NCBI RefSeq assembly: GCF_014651895.1 | Contig: NZ_BMXT01000001.1 | Coordinates: 682,001 to 746,000, forward strand | Direction: 5' to 3' | Origin: Rhodanobacter panaciterrae | Lineage (GTDB): Bacteria; Pseudomonadota; Gammaproteobacteria; Xanthomonadales; Rhodanobacteraceae | DNA length: 64,000 bases | Shown: positions 8,693 through 17,430 of the stretch, piece after piece | How positions within the stretch are numbered: position 1 is the first letter of the stretch | Layout: each line of letters starts with the position of its first letter | Program-made: the position numbers and the translations under genes | Notes under the pieces: generated by a model | Databases searched by the model: none | What the model was told of the DNA's origin: nothing | The model's input: the letters and a program-made list of their open reading frames with translations, nothing else

Positions 8693-9292
8693 ATGAAGAA
8701 AACCTCGCTCCTCGTGGCCCTGCCGGCTGTGGCCCTCAGTGGCCTGCTGCTTACCGGCTGCGGCATGTTCCGCTCGCACAAGGCGTGGGACACCGCCCAG
8801 CAGCAATCGCCGCTGGAGATTCCGCCGAGCCTGGATCGTCCTTCGACCAGTGATGCGCTGGTGATTCCGCCGCCGGGTGCCAACCAGCCGACATCCAGCG
8901 GTGCGACGGCCAGCGTGGGCGGTGTTGCCGGCCAGATGGGCCAGGTTTCCGATGGTTTTGTGCATGCGGGCAGCGTTGACAGCGTCTACGCCAAGGTGGG
9001 TGAGGCGCTGGCAGGCGGCACGCTGGGGCAGTTGGTCAGCCATGACGATGCGGCGCATAGCTATGTGGTCGCCGTGACTGCCGCCGCCGGCCAGAAAAAG
9101 AAGGGTTTCTTTGGACGCATGTTCGGGCGTGACAAGAGCGATTCCGCCAGCACGGTGGGAACGCCGCATCAGGTTCAGATCAGTATCAACAGCAGTGGTG
9201 CGGACGGCAGCGAAATCCGCGCGCAAAGCGACTCCATCGCGGCGGTGGCGAAGGTGATCGACACCTTGAAGTCGAGCATCGGCAAAAAGTAA
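8693..9292 (+). CDS. Outer-membrane lipoprotein, BamC/NlpB-like
   Basis: A 199-residue lipoprotein. The signal sequence ends in the lipobox LLTGC (Cys about residue 21), followed by a low-complexity Pro/Ser region containing IPPSLDRPS, as in the BamC N-terminal lasso that contacts BamD. A C-terminal domain has one copy of the helix-grip-like region (VDSVYAKVGEAL...IRAQSDSIAAVAKVIDTLK). The position immediately after dapA agrees with bamC. It is shorter than E. coli BamC (344 residues) and seems to carry only one helix-grip domain, so I call it BamC-like. The ATG at 8693 lies directly before the signal peptide. Confidence 0.8.
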   Translation: MKKTSLLVALPAVALSGLLLTGCGMFRSHKAWDTAQQQSPLEIPPSLDRPSTSDALVIPPPGANQPTSSGATASVGGVAGQMGQVSDGFVHAGSVDSVYAKVGEALAGGTLGQLVSHDDAAHSYVVAVTAAAGQKKKGFFGRMFGRDKSDSASTVGTPHQVQISINSSGADGSEIRAQSDSIAAVAKVIDTLKSSIGKK

Positions 9293-9346
9293 CCAACGAA
9301 GTGAGCATGGAGCCTGTCGTCGCTGGTTTGGGCAGGCTCTAATGGA

Positions 9347-9374
9347 AACGCCGCCTTGATGGCGGCGTTCTTTT
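9347..9374 (+). terminator. Intrinsic terminator after the dapA-lipoprotein unit
   Basis: AACGCCGCC and GGCGGCGTT form a 9-bp stem with loop TTGAT, followed by CTTTT. It lies 55 bases after the lipoprotein stop codon and just before the 3' end of the convergent ferredoxin gene. Confidence 0.85.
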
Positions 9375-9396
9375 GTCTGGCTATCTGGGAGGCGGG

Positions 9397-9720
9397 TCAG
9401 CGCTGGAGCAATTCAAGCTTGCCCGGCTTGCCTTCCCAGTCCTTGGCGTCGGTCGGGCTGTCCTTGCGCTCAGTGATTACCGGCCAGCCCTTGGCCAGTT
9501 CGGCGTTGAGCGCCACGAAGGCTTCCTGGCCGGCCGGCACGTCGTCTTCCGGATAGATCGCGTTGATCGGGCACTCCGGCTCGCACAAGGTGCAGTCAAT
9601 GCACTCGTCCGGATCGATCACGAGGAAATTGGGGCCTTCATGGAAGGCGTCGACCGGGCAGACCTCAACGCAATCGGTGTACTTGCACTTGATGCAGTTG
9701 TCGATGACGACGAAAGTCAT
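9397..9720 (-). CDS. fdxA: 7Fe-8S ferredoxin FdxA
   Basis: A 107-residue ferredoxin almost identical in pattern to the Azotobacter ferredoxin I class. The N-terminal [20 protein letters not shown] holds the 3Fe-4S and 4Fe-4S ligands and continues into CPVDAF. The second set is [13 protein letters not shown] helical tail of ~45 residues follows. It is a low-potential electron carrier in the cytoplasm. The ATG at 9720 marks the conserved N-terminus; the longer open frame to 9894 is unrelated. It is on the minus strand downstream of tRNA-Glu. Confidence 0.93.
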   Translation of the reverse strand: MTFVVIDNCIKCKYTDCVEVCPVDAFHEGPNFLVIDPDECIDCTLCEPECPINAIYPEDDVPAGQEAFVALNAELAKGWPVITERKDSPTDAKDWEGKPGKLELLQR

Positions 9721-9894
9721 GGGCGGCTTTGGCCTGCTTGTGAGAGGTATGCCAGGCGGCCCGGTAAATCGGCGCGTCGGCTCTTGTGAAAAGTGCGGCC
9801 ATGGATGGCCGCTTTTGATCCAGCCAGTGGCGCCGAGCTGCAATATGACGCTAACCGACCCGACCGGAGCAATCACGGAAGATTGCAAAAGCAA

Positions 9895-9970
9895 TGGTGC
9901 TCCCTACGAGACTCGAACTCGTGTTCCCGCCTTGAGAGGGCAGTGTCCTAGGCCACTAGACGAAGGGAGC
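9895..9970 (-). tRNA. tRNA-Glu (anticodon CTC)
   Basis: The reverse complement starts GCTCCCTTCGTCTAGTGG and ends with an encoded CCA. The acceptor arms GCTCCCT and AGGGAGC pair over 7 bp. The anticodon stem CTGCC/GGCGG encloses loop CTCTCAA, giving anticodon CTC (codon GAG). The T arm contains GAGTTCGAGTCTC. All cloverleaf elements are present in 76 bases. Confidence 0.96.
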
Positions 9971-10159
9971 GTTATGCTGTGAGGCGCGCTAGTATAACGG
10001 AATTGTTTCGTGCGGCAATGCTTGGCATGCATTGGCCTGCGCTGCTCGGAGCATGCCCCGTCGATGCACGTGCCATGCGTTCCACGGGATGATCCGCGGC
10101 GCCGCGCGCCGCGATATATTGCAACCAAGGGCAGCTTCGCCCGCAAGGATTCCGACCGC

Positions 10160-11521
10160 TTGAATCTCGAATCAAGGACCGACCTGACGCCAGCGCTGCG
10201 GATCATTCCGCGCGACCAGCACATCATCTCGCGCAAGAACGTCAGCAAGGCGGCGCTGCGGGTGCTGTATCGCCTGAACGAGGCCGGTTATGCGGCCTAT
10301 CTGGTCGGCGGTGCGGTGCGTGATCTGCTGCTGGGCCTGCAGCCGAAGGACTTCGATGTCGCCACCGATGCGACGCCGGACGAGGTGAAGAAGCTGTTCC
10401 GCAACTGCCGCCTGATCGGTCGGCGCTTTCGGCTGGCACACGTGGTGTTCGGCCCGGAAATCATCGAGGTGGCGACGTTCCGCGGCCTCGGCGAAGAAGG
10501 CGGCGAGGGCGACCGGCATATCGTCGACGGTCGCATCGTGCGCGACAACATCTGGGGCACGATCGAGGAAGACGCGATCCGCCGCGACTTCCGCGTCAAC
10601 GCGATGTATTACGACATCAGCGATTTTTCGGTGCGCGACTATGTCGGTGGCATGCAGGATCTGCAGGATCGCGCGTTGCGGCTGATCGGCGATCCGGATA
10701 CCCGTTATCGCGAGGACCCGGTGCGCATGCTGCGTGCAGCGCGTCTGGCGGCCAAGCTCGATATGCGCATCGACGCGGCCGCGATGGCACCGTTCGAGAC
10801 GCTCGGCCCATTGCTGGCCGATGCCGCACCGGCACGCTTGTTTGACGAATCGCTGAAGATGTTCCTCAGCGGCAACGGTCTGAAGAGTTTCCGCATGCTG
10901 GAACAGTGCGGTCTGCTGAAATTCCTGTTTCCGGCGACTGCGCGGGCGCTCAAGCGCGGCGACGAGGCGCTGCGCTCGCTGGTCGAGCACGGTCTGGCGA
11001 ATACCGATGCACGCATTGCCGAAGGCAAGTCGGTCACCCCGGCGTTCCTGTTCGCGGTGCTGTTGTGGGGCGAGGTGCGCGATGTGGCGCATCACTGGAT
11101 CGCCCGTGGCCAGGAAAGCACCGAGGCGTGGGCACGTGCTTCGGCCCAGGTGGTCGGCGAGCAGTGCCAGCGGGTGGCGATCCCGCGTCGGTTCACCTTC
11201 ACCATGGAAGAGATCTGGTCGCTGCAGCCGCGTTTCGAGCAGATCCAGCGCAAGCGGGTATTCCGCCTGATGACGCATCCGCGCTTTCGCGCCGCGTTCG
11301 ACTTCCTGCTGTTGCGCGCGGATGAATCGCCGGCGATGCGCGAGCTGGGTCAGTGGTGGGCGCACGCGCAGCAGTTGCCGCAGGATGTGCTGGCAGCGGC
11401 GCTGCCGGCTGGTGGTGGTAGCAGTGCCAGTGACCATGTCGTGGCGGCGCCGGTAGCCGGCAAGCCACCGCGCCCGCGCCGCCGCCGTCGCAAACCGGGC
11501 GGAAAATCGGGTTCCGCGTGA
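10160..11521 (+). CDS. pcnB: Poly(A) polymerase I
   Basis: A 453-residue class II nucleotidyltransferase adding 3' poly(A) tails to RNA and so promoting decay. The signature GGAVRDLLLG...KDFDVATDA holds the catalytic Asp pair. The RNA-binding neck (RLIGDPDTRYREDPVRMLRA) is conserved, and the C-terminus ends in a basic stretch (PPRPRRRRRKPGGK) typical of PcnB. I chose the TTG at 10160 because AAGGA lies ten bases upstream and homology begins shortly after (LRIIPRDQHIISRKNVS). An open frame extends upstream to 10010 without family similarity. It overlaps folK by four bases, starting the pcnB-folK-panBCD operon. Confidence 0.93.
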   Translation: MNLESRTDLTPALRIIPRDQHIISRKNVSKAALRVLYRLNEAGYAAYLVGGAVRDLLLGLQPKDFDVATDATPDEVKKLFRNCRLIGRRFRLAHVVFGPEIIEVATFRGLGEEGGEGDRHIVDGRIVRDNIWGTIEEDAIRRDFRVNAMYYDISDFSVRDYVGGMQDLQDRALRLIGDPDTRYREDPVRMLRAARLAAKLDMRIDAAAMAPFETLGPLLADAAPARLFDESLKMFLSGNGLKSFRMLEQCGLLKFLFPATARALKRGDEALRSLVEHGLANTDARIAEGKSVTPAFLFAVLLWGEVRDVAHHWIARGQESTEAWARASAQVVGEQCQRVAIPRRFTFTMEEIWSLQPRFEQIQRKRVFRLMTHPRFRAAFDFLLLRADESPAMRELGQWWAHAQQLPQDVLAAALPAGGGSSASDHVVAAPVAGKPPRPRRRRRKPGGKSGSA

Positions 11522-12003
11522 CGCTGGCTTACGTCGCGCTGGGCAGCAACCTCGGCAATCCACAGCAACAGTTGCTCGACGCGATGGACGCGCTGGCAAA
11601 CCTGCCCGATACCCATCTGCTGCAGCGTTCGCATCTGTATCGCACACCGCCATGGGGCATGCTGGAGCAGCCGCCGTTCGTCAACGCCGTGGTGCAGCTG
11701 GATACGATGCTGTCGCCACATGCGTTGCTGGATGCGCTGCTGGCGATCGAGCAGCAAGCCGGCCGGGTGCGCGCCGAGCGCAATGGTCCGCGCACGCTGG
11801 ATCTGGACCTGCTGCACGTCGACGGCGTGCAGCTCGACGATCCGCAGCTGACCTTGCCGCACCCGCGCATGGCCGAGCGTGCATTCGTGCTGCTGCCCTT
11901 GCACGATGTCGCGCCGGCATTGCCGTTGCCCGGGTACGGCACGGTGGCAGAGCGGCTGATGCAACTCGATCTTGCCGGTTGCGTAAGGCTGCTTGAGCCA
12001 TAA
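11518..12003 (+). CDS. folK: 2-amino-4-hydroxy-6-hydroxymethyldihydropteridine pyrophosphokinase
   Basis: A 161-residue HPPK that transfers pyrophosphate from ATP to 6-hydroxymethyl-7,8-dihydropterin in folate synthesis. It shows the conserved YVALGSNLGNP start, SHLYRTPPWG, FVNAVVQ and the signature RNGPRTLDLDLL. The GTG start overlaps the pcnB stop as GTGA, implying translational coupling. Confidence 0.95.
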   Translation: MTLAYVALGSNLGNPQQQLLDAMDALANLPDTHLLQRSHLYRTPPWGMLEQPPFVNAVVQLDTMLSPHALLDALLAIEQQAGRVRAERNGPRTLDLDLLHVDGVQLDDPQLTLPHPRMAERAFVLLPLHDVAPALPLPGYGTVAERLMQLDLAGCVRLLEP

Positions 12004-12033
12004 TCGGCGCCCGCCATCCCATCAGGAATTGCC

Positions 12034-12864
12034 GTGTACGTGCAGAACGCGAATGTCCCCGAACGCAAGCCGGTTACCGTGCCGGGCCTGCATGCGATGA
12101 AAACGCAGGGGCAGCGCATTGTCATGCTCACCGCCTATGACGCCAGTTTCGCCTGGCAACTGGAGACGGCCGGGGTCGACATCGCGCTGGTCGGCGACTC
12201 GCTCGGCATGGTGGTGCAGGGACATCGCAGCACGCTGCCGGTGACGCTCGATCACATGGTCTATCACACCGCCGCGGTGGCCCGTGGACTCACGGCGACG
12301 CTGCTGGTCGCCGACATGCCGTTCATGGCCGATCGCGATCTCGCGCACGTGCTGGAAGCCGGCGCACGGCTGGTCGGCGAAGCTGGCGCGGCGATGGTGA
12401 AGATCGAAGGTGCCGCGCCGCATATTCTCGAGGCGATTGCCGCGCTGACCGCACGCGCGATTCCTGTCTGCGCGCATCTGGGGCTGACCCCGCAGTCGGT
12501 GCACAAATTCGGCGGTTTCCGTATCCAGGGCCGCGAGCAGGCGGCCGCCGATCGCGTGCTGGCCGAGGCATTGGCGGTGCAGGCGGCTGGTGCGGATCTG
12601 CTGGTGCTGGAGGGCGTGCCGGTCGAACTGGGTCGACGCGTGACCGAGGCATTGACCATTCCAGTCATTGGCATCGGCGCCGGCCCGCATTGCGACGGAC
12701 AGGTGCTGGTGATCCATGACATGCTCGGCATCACGCCGGGCAAGCGACCCAAATTCAGCAAGGATTTTCTGGCCGGGCGCGACTCTGTTGGTGCGGCTAT
12801 CACGGCATATGCCGCGGACGTGCGCAGCGGTGTGTTCCCGGCACCCGAGCATTGTTTCAACTGA
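12034..12864 (+). CDS. panB: 3-methyl-2-oxobutanoate hydroxymethyltransferase
   Basis: A 276-residue TIM-barrel enzyme forming ketopantoate from alpha-ketoisovalerate and methylene-THF. Key segments are MLTAYDASFA, VGDSLGMVVQGH (Mg and substrate site), VKIEGA and AHLGLTPQSVHKFGGF. The start is GTG after an AGGA site. It is the first of three contiguous pantothenate genes. Confidence 0.96.
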   Translation: MYVQNANVPERKPVTVPGLHAMKTQGQRIVMLTAYDASFAWQLETAGVDIALVGDSLGMVVQGHRSTLPVTLDHMVYHTAAVARGLTATLLVADMPFMADRDLAHVLEAGARLVGEAGAAMVKIEGAAPHILEAIAALTARAIPVCAHLGLTPQSVHKFGGFRIQGREQAAADRVLAEALAVQAAGADLLVLEGVPVELGRRVTEALTIPVIGIGAGPHCDGQVLVIHDMLGITPGKRPKFSKDFLAGRDSVGAAITAYAADVRSGVFPAPEHCFN

Positions 12865-12882
12865 GCAGCGAGTCGACGCACC

Positions 12883-13728
12883 ATGCAGACCGTACAAGAC
12901 GCCCCCGCCTTGCGCGCCGCGATTCGTGGCTGGCGCAGCAAGGGCCTGACGGTGGGCTTCGTGCCGACCATGGGCAACCTGCACGCCGGCCACCAGTCGC
13001 TGATCAAGCTGGCGCGGGCGCGTACCGACCGGGTGGTCGCCAGTGTGTTCGTCAATCCGACCCAGTTCGGCCCGAATGAGGATTTCGAGCGCTATCCGCG
13101 CACCTTGTTGCAGGATCAGACGGCGTTGACCGAGCAGGATTGCGACCTGCTGTTTGCGCCGGACGTGGCGACGATCTATCCGTTCGGGGCCGAACACAGT
13201 GTCAGCCTGCGCGTGCCGCAAATCACCGAGACACTGGAGGGCGCGCATCGGCCCGGGCATTTCGATGGCGTGGCCACCGTGGTATGCAAGCTGTTCAACC
13301 TGGTGCAGCCGGATCTGGCCGTGTTCGGCCAGAAGGATTTCCAGCAGCTGAAGGTGATCGAGCGGATGGTGCGTGACCTGTCGTTGCCGGTGATGGTAAT
13401 GGCCGCGCCCACCTTGCGTGCTGATGACGGCCTGGCGCTGAGTTCGCGCAACCAGTACCTGTCCGCCGCCGAGCGTGCGCGGGCGCCGTTGATCCACGAC
13501 ACCTTGCTGAAGATGCGCGAGTTGCTGGGCAAGGGGCATCCCTGGCAGGCACTCGAGCAGACCGCCGCCGCACGCCTGATTCGTGCCGGATTTGTGCCCG
13601 ATTACACGGTAATCCGCCGTGCCGAGGACCTGGCAGAGCCGGCCGAAGGCCAGCGCGACGGCCTGATCGCCCTGATTGCGGCACGCCTCGGCCAGACCCG
13701 CCTGATCGACAACTTGCTGTTCGACTGA
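12883..13728 (+). CDS. panC: Pantothenate synthetase
   Basis: A 281-residue ligase joining pantoate and beta-alanine with ATP. The nucleotidyl-transferase HxGH motif is in VPTMGNLHAGHQSLI, and NPTQFGPNEDFERYPR and DGLALSSRNQYLS (KMSKS-like loop) follow. It sits 18 bases after panB. Confidence 0.96.
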   Translation: MQTVQDAPALRAAIRGWRSKGLTVGFVPTMGNLHAGHQSLIKLARARTDRVVASVFVNPTQFGPNEDFERYPRTLLQDQTALTEQDCDLLFAPDVATIYPFGAEHSVSLRVPQITETLEGAHRPGHFDGVATVVCKLFNLVQPDLAVFGQKDFQQLKVIERMVRDLSLPVMVMAAPTLRADDGLALSSRNQYLSAAERARAPLIHDTLLKMRELLGKGHPWQALEQTAAARLIRAGFVPDYTVIRRAEDLAEPAEGQRDGLIALIAARLGQTRLIDNLLFD

Positions 13729-13825
13729 GGCGCCCGCATATCGCGGACGAGGCCGCTGATGTTGCAGTGCAGCGTCATCGGTTCGATAATCGCCGACTTT
13801 GCAGAACCCTGCGGGACAGAACGTC

Positions 13826-14212
13826 ATGCACCTGAACATGCTCAAGGCCAAGATCCACCGTGCCACGGTGACCCACGCCGAGCTGCACTACGAAGGCTCG
13901 ATCGCGATCGACGGTCTGCTGCTGGATGCGTCGGGTATCCGCGAGTACGAGCAGATCCACGCCTGGAACGTCAACAGCGGCCAGCGCTTCGTCACCTACG
14001 CCCTGCGCGCCGAGGAAGGCTCCGGCATCATCTCGGTCAACGGCAGTGCCGCGCGCAGCGCCCAGGCGGGCGACATCATCATCATCGCCGCGTTCGTGCA
14101 GTTGAATGAAGCCGAGCTGGAGCACTATCAGCCGGTGCTGGTCTATGCCGATGCAAAAAATGGCATCTCGCACACCAACCGTTCGATTCCCAAGCAGATG
14201 GCCGCGGCCTGA
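13826..14212 (+). CDS. panD: Aspartate 1-decarboxylase (pyruvoyl enzyme)
   Basis: A 128-residue proenzyme making beta-alanine from aspartate. With the ATG at 13826, the self-cleavage site YEG-S places Gly24-Ser25 exactly as in the E. coli enzyme, which fixes the start; an ATG at 13799 is too early. The catalytic region [12 protein letters not shown] and the later GDIIIIAAF are conserved. No separate PanM/PanZ activator gene is visible nearby. Confidence 0.95.
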   Translation: MHLNMLKAKIHRATVTHAELHYEGSIAIDGLLLDASGIREYEQIHAWNVNSGQRFVTYALRAEEGSGIISVNGSAARSAQAGDIIIIAAFVQLNEAELEHYQPVLVYADAKNGISHTNRSIPKQMAAA

Positions 14213-14228
14213 GCTGATCCTGCCGCGT

Positions 14229-15302
14229 TCAGCGCCGCTGCTTCGCCAGCGCCCACGCCACATGCTCGCGCACGATCGCCGAAGGGTGATCGACGCGGGC
14301 TTCGAGTGATTCGCGTACGCCTGTTGACGGCGGCGCATTGCCCAGTGCCACCGCGATATTGCGCAGCCAGCCTTCGTAGCCGGTGCGGCGGATCGCCATG
14401 CCTTCGGTGCGCTTGAGGAATTCCTGTTCGCTCCATGCAAACAGCTCGACCAGCTTCGCGCCGTCGAGGCTATGTCGTGGCGCGAAATCCGGCTCGGCGG
14501 TTTCCTGCGCGAACTTGTTCCACGGACACACCAGCTGGCAGTCGTCGCAGCCGAAGATGCGGTTGCCCATCGGCACGCGCAACTCTTCCGGGATGCTGCC
14601 CTTGAGCTCGATCGTGAGATAGGAGATGCAACGTTTCGCATCCAGCCGGTACGGCCCGAGGATCGCCTGTGTCGGACAGATCTCGATGCAGCGGCTGCAA
14701 CTGCCGCAGTGCGCGCTGGCTGGTGCGTCGACCGGCAACGGCAGGTCGGTGTACAGCTCGCCAAGAAAGAAATACGAGCCGGCGCGGCGGTTGATCAGCA
14801 CGGTGTGCTTGCCGATCCAGCCCAGCCCCGCGTTGCGTGCCAAGGCCTTTTCCAGCACCGGCGCGGAGTCCACATAGGCGCGATAGCCGAAGTCGCCGAC
14901 CACGGTGTGGATACGTTCGGCCAGCTTCTGCAGGCGGTTGCGCATCAGCTTGTGATAGTCGCGGCCCAGCGCGTAGCGCGACACGTAACCGGCTTCGGCA
15001 TCCTCCAGTACGCCCCAGGCGTTGGCGGTGCCAGGCGGGATGTAATCCATGCGCACCGAGATGACCCGCTGCGTGCCGGGTTCCAGTTCGGCCGGCCGCG
15101 CGCGCCGGTTGCCGTGCCGGGCCATGTATTCCATCTCGCCGTGATGGCCATCTTCGAGCCAGCGCTCGAGATGCTGCTCGTCCTCGCCCAGATCGGTGCC
15201 GCTGATGCCGGCTTCGGCAAAGCCCAGTTCGATCGCCCAGCGTTTGATGTCGCGGGCGAGGGTGGCGTAATCGGGCGTGCTGCGGATGTCGGTGCTGGAC
15301 AT
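14229..15302 (-). CDS. queG: Epoxyqueuosine reductase
   Basis: A 357-residue cobalamin-dependent enzyme reducing epoxyqueuosine to queuosine in tRNA anticodons. The two 4Fe-4S sites are CGSCSRCIEICPTQA and CDDCQLVCPWN, and KGSIPEELRVPMGNRIFGC lies between them. The N-terminal DYHKLMRNRLQ region matches the family's cobalamin-binding part. I chose the ATG at 15302. A perfect TACAAT hexamer lies only six bases upstream, which suggests a leaderless transcript; an ATG at 15326 would lie upstream of that element. It is divergent from nnr, as in E. coli yjeS/yjeF. Confidence 0.93.
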   Translation of the reverse strand: MSSTDIRSTPDYATLARDIKRWAIELGFAEAGISGTDLGEDEQHLERWLEDGHHGEMEYMARHGNRRARPAELEPGTQRVISVRMDYIPPGTANAWGVLEDAEAGYVSRYALGRDYHKLMRNRLQKLAERIHTVVGDFGYRAYVDSAPVLEKALARNAGLGWIGKHTVLINRRAGSYFFLGELYTDLPLPVDAPASAHCGSCSRCIEICPTQAILGPYRLDAKRCISYLTIELKGSIPEELRVPMGNRIFGCDDCQLVCPWNKFAQETAEPDFAPRHSLDGAKLVELFAWSEQEFLKRTEGMAIRRTGYEGWLRNIAVALGNAPPSTGVRESLEARVDHPSAIVREHVAWALAKQRR

Positions 15303-15308
15303 CCGACT

Positions 15309-15335
15309 ATTGTAGAGGCGGCCCATGCCTATAAT
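15309..15335. promoter_or_regulatory. Back-to-back -10 elements for queG and nnr
   Basis: On the plus strand TATAAT occupies 15330-15335, six bases before the nnr ATG at 15342. On the minus strand TACAAT occupies 15314-15309, six bases before the queG ATG at 15302. With usual -10 to +1 spacing, both transcripts would start at or next to the start codon. Neither start has room for a ribosome-binding site downstream of its -10 element. The -35 elements are weak. This is inferred from sequence only. Confidence 0.6.
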
Positions 15336-15341
15336 TCACGT

Positions 15342-16838
15342 ATGCCAGCCCACCCGTACAGTCGCGATCTCCATACCGTTGCACAGCTGCGCGTGATGGA
15401 AGGCACCGCGCTCGCAGCCCTGGGAATTTCCGGCCATGAGCTGATGCGTCGCGCGGCGAATGCCGCGCTGAACAGCTTGCGCCGACATTGGCCGCAACTG
15501 CGACAGATCTGCATCCATTGCGGCCCTGGTAACAATGGCGGCGACGGCTTCCTGTTGGGCGTGCTGGCGCGTGAAGCCGGGCTGCAGGTCGAACTGGTGG
15601 CGCTGAGTGCGACGGCGCACGGTGAGGCGGCGCTGGCGCGTGCGGCGTGGGAGGCCGGCGGCGGCAAGGTGCAGCTGTGGGACACCAATGGCGTACTGCC
15701 TACGGCTGAACTGCATGTGGATGCGTTGTATGGCATCGGTCTCAATCGAGCGCCCGAGCCGGCGGCGGTGCGACTGATCGATCTGATCAATCACAGTGGC
15801 CGGCCGGTGCTGGCACTGGATGTACCCAGCGGCTTGAATACCGATAGCGGCGACTGTCCCGGTGCGGCGATCCGTGCCGATGTCACCGTCACCTTCATCG
15901 CCGGCAAACGCGGGCTGCATACGGGCCGCGCTGCCGATCAGGTCGGCGTGCTCGAACTGGCCACTCTGGGTGTGCCTGAAAGCGTATACGCGGATACGTC
16001 GCCCGACGCGCGGTTGTTGGTCGCCGAGGCGTTGCCGTCGCGCGCGCGCTACGCCAACAAGGGCGACAACGGTCATGTGCTGGTGATCGGCGGTGAGCAC
16101 GGCATGGCCGGCGCGGCGCGGCTGGCGGGCGAATCGGCGTTGCGTGCCGGTGCCGGTCTGGTCAGCGTGGCGACACGCGCCGAGCATGTGTTTGTACTGA
16201 ATGCTGCGCGGCCGGAACTGATGGTGCATGGCGTCGATGGTCCGCAGGCGCTGGCACCGCTGCTCGAACGTGCCAGTGTGCTGGCACTTGGGCCAGGTCT
16301 GGGGCAGGCCGCCTGGGGCCACGCGCTGTGGTTGACCGCGCTGGACGCGAACAAGCCGCTGGTACTCGATGCCGACGGTCTGAACCTGTTGGCACGCGAA
16401 CCGCGTCAGTTCACGGCACCGACGGTATTGACGCCGCATCCGGGCGAGGCGGCGCGCTTGCTTGGTGTTTCCACCCGCGAGATCGAGCAGGATCGTTTTG
16501 CCGCGGTGCGCGAGTTGACCAGGCGATATGCCGCGATCGTCGTACTGAAAGGCGCCGGTAGCTTGATCGCCGATCCGAATGGACGTCTGGACGTCTGTCC
16601 GTGGGGCAACCCAGGCATGGCTTCCGGTGGCATGGGCGATCTGCTCACCGGCATCATCGCGGCGCTGCTTGCGCAGGGTTGCGGCGTATGGCAGGCCGCC
16701 TGCCTTGGCGTGGGTCTGCATGCGCGCGCCGGTGATCGTGCCGCGCAACAGGGCGAACGCGGGCTGCTGGCAAGTGACCTGCTGGCGCCACTGCATGCGT
16801 TGGGCAACGGCATATCGAACTGCGAGCGTGATGCATGA
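15342..16838 (+). CDS. nnr: Bifunctional NAD(P)H-hydrate epimerase / ADP-dependent dehydratase
   Basis: A 498-residue fusion repairing hydrated NADH and NADPH. The epimerase half (about 1-215) contains GPGNNGGDGFLLGVLA and LALDVPSGLNTDSG. The dehydratase half (about 225-498) contains LVIGGEHGMAGAARLAGESALRAGAG split over two motifs, LTPHPGEAARLLG and GNPGMASGGMGDLLTG, the nucleotide-binding glycine motif. The start at 15342 fits the promoter layout; the open frame continues upstream to 14472 only as a shadow of queG. tsaE overlaps its stop codon. Confidence 0.94.
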   Translation: MPAHPYSRDLHTVAQLRVMEGTALAALGISGHELMRRAANAALNSLRRHWPQLRQICIHCGPGNNGGDGFLLGVLAREAGLQVELVALSATAHGEAALARAAWEAGGGKVQLWDTNGVLPTAELHVDALYGIGLNRAPEPAAVRLIDLINHSGRPVLALDVPSGLNTDSGDCPGAAIRADVTVTFIAGKRGLHTGRAADQVGVLELATLGVPESVYADTSPDARLLVAEALPSRARYANKGDNGHVLVIGGEHGMAGAARLAGESALRAGAGLVSVATRAEHVFVLNAARPELMVHGVDGPQALAPLLERASVLALGPGLGQAAWGHALWLTALDANKPLVLDADGLNLLAREPRQFTAPTVLTPHPGEAARLLGVSTREIEQDRFAAVRELTRRYAAIVVLKGAGSLIADPNGRLDVCPWGNPGMASGGMGDLLTGIIAALLAQGCGVWQAACLGVGLHARAGDRAAQQGERGLLASDLLAPLHALGNGISNCERDA

Positions 16839-17317
16839 CCGGGCATATCGAATCCGGACGGGAATGGTCATTGCCAGATGAGGCGGCTACTGCTGCGCTG
16901 GGTGCGCGGGTAGCGGACGTACTGGACGACGGGCTGGTGCTCTACCTGCATGGCTCGCTCGGCGCCGGCAAGACCAGCTTCGCGCGTGCCTTGCTGACCG
17001 CGTTGGGCGTGGGCGAACGGGTCAAGAGCCCCACCTACAGTCTGGTCGAGGGTTACATGGCAGAGGGGCGACCGGCGTGGCATCTGGACCTGTACCGGAT
17101 CGCCGATCCCGGCGAGCTCGAATGGCTGGGTCTGGACGCGCTGGCCGATCCAGCCGCGTTGGTGCTGGTGGAATGGCCCGAGCGTGGCGCTGGCGCGTTG
17201 CCTGCAGCGGACCTTGAGTTGCGCCTGGACTACGCCGAGCAGGGCCGCCAAGCTTTGCTGCGAGCCTTCACTCCGCGCGGCGAAGAGCTGCTCGCGCGAC
17301 TGGGTGAGCGCAGCTAA
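16835..17317 (+). CDS. tsaE: tRNA threonylcarbamoyladenosine biosynthesis ATPase TsaE
   Basis: A 160-residue P-loop protein (LHGSLGAGKTSFARALL) with SPTYSLVEGY and HLDLYRI motifs. It supports the TsaBD complex in forming t6A37 on ANN-decoding tRNAs. The ATG overlaps the nnr stop (ATGCATGA), so the two are coupled, matching the yjeF-yjeE-amiB-mutL order of E. coli. Confidence 0.94.
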   Translation: MTGHIESGREWSLPDEAATAALGARVADVLDDGLVLYLHGSLGAGKTSFARALLTALGVGERVKSPTYSLVEGYMAEGRPAWHLDLYRIADPGELEWLGLDALADPAALVLVEWPERGAGALPAADLELRLDYAEQGRQALLRAFTPRGEELLARLGERS

Positions 17318-17430
17318 GTATTGATTTCTCCTTGAGAAATTGGCGATCCAGCCATTTTGGCAAGGATCTGTTCGGAATGCGCGACTTGCGGTCGATAACT
17401 TGATATCGCCTGATAAATAGTCCGCAGGTT

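Noticed and set aside
12022..13866. A 614-codon minus-strand frame opposite panB-panC
   Set aside because: panB and panC are full-length and well conserved on the plus strand; no domain is visible in the antisense frame.
14472..15341. N-terminal extension of the nnr open frame
   Set aside because: This part lies antisense to queG, whose Fe-S motifs are clear; the nnr start fits at 15342.
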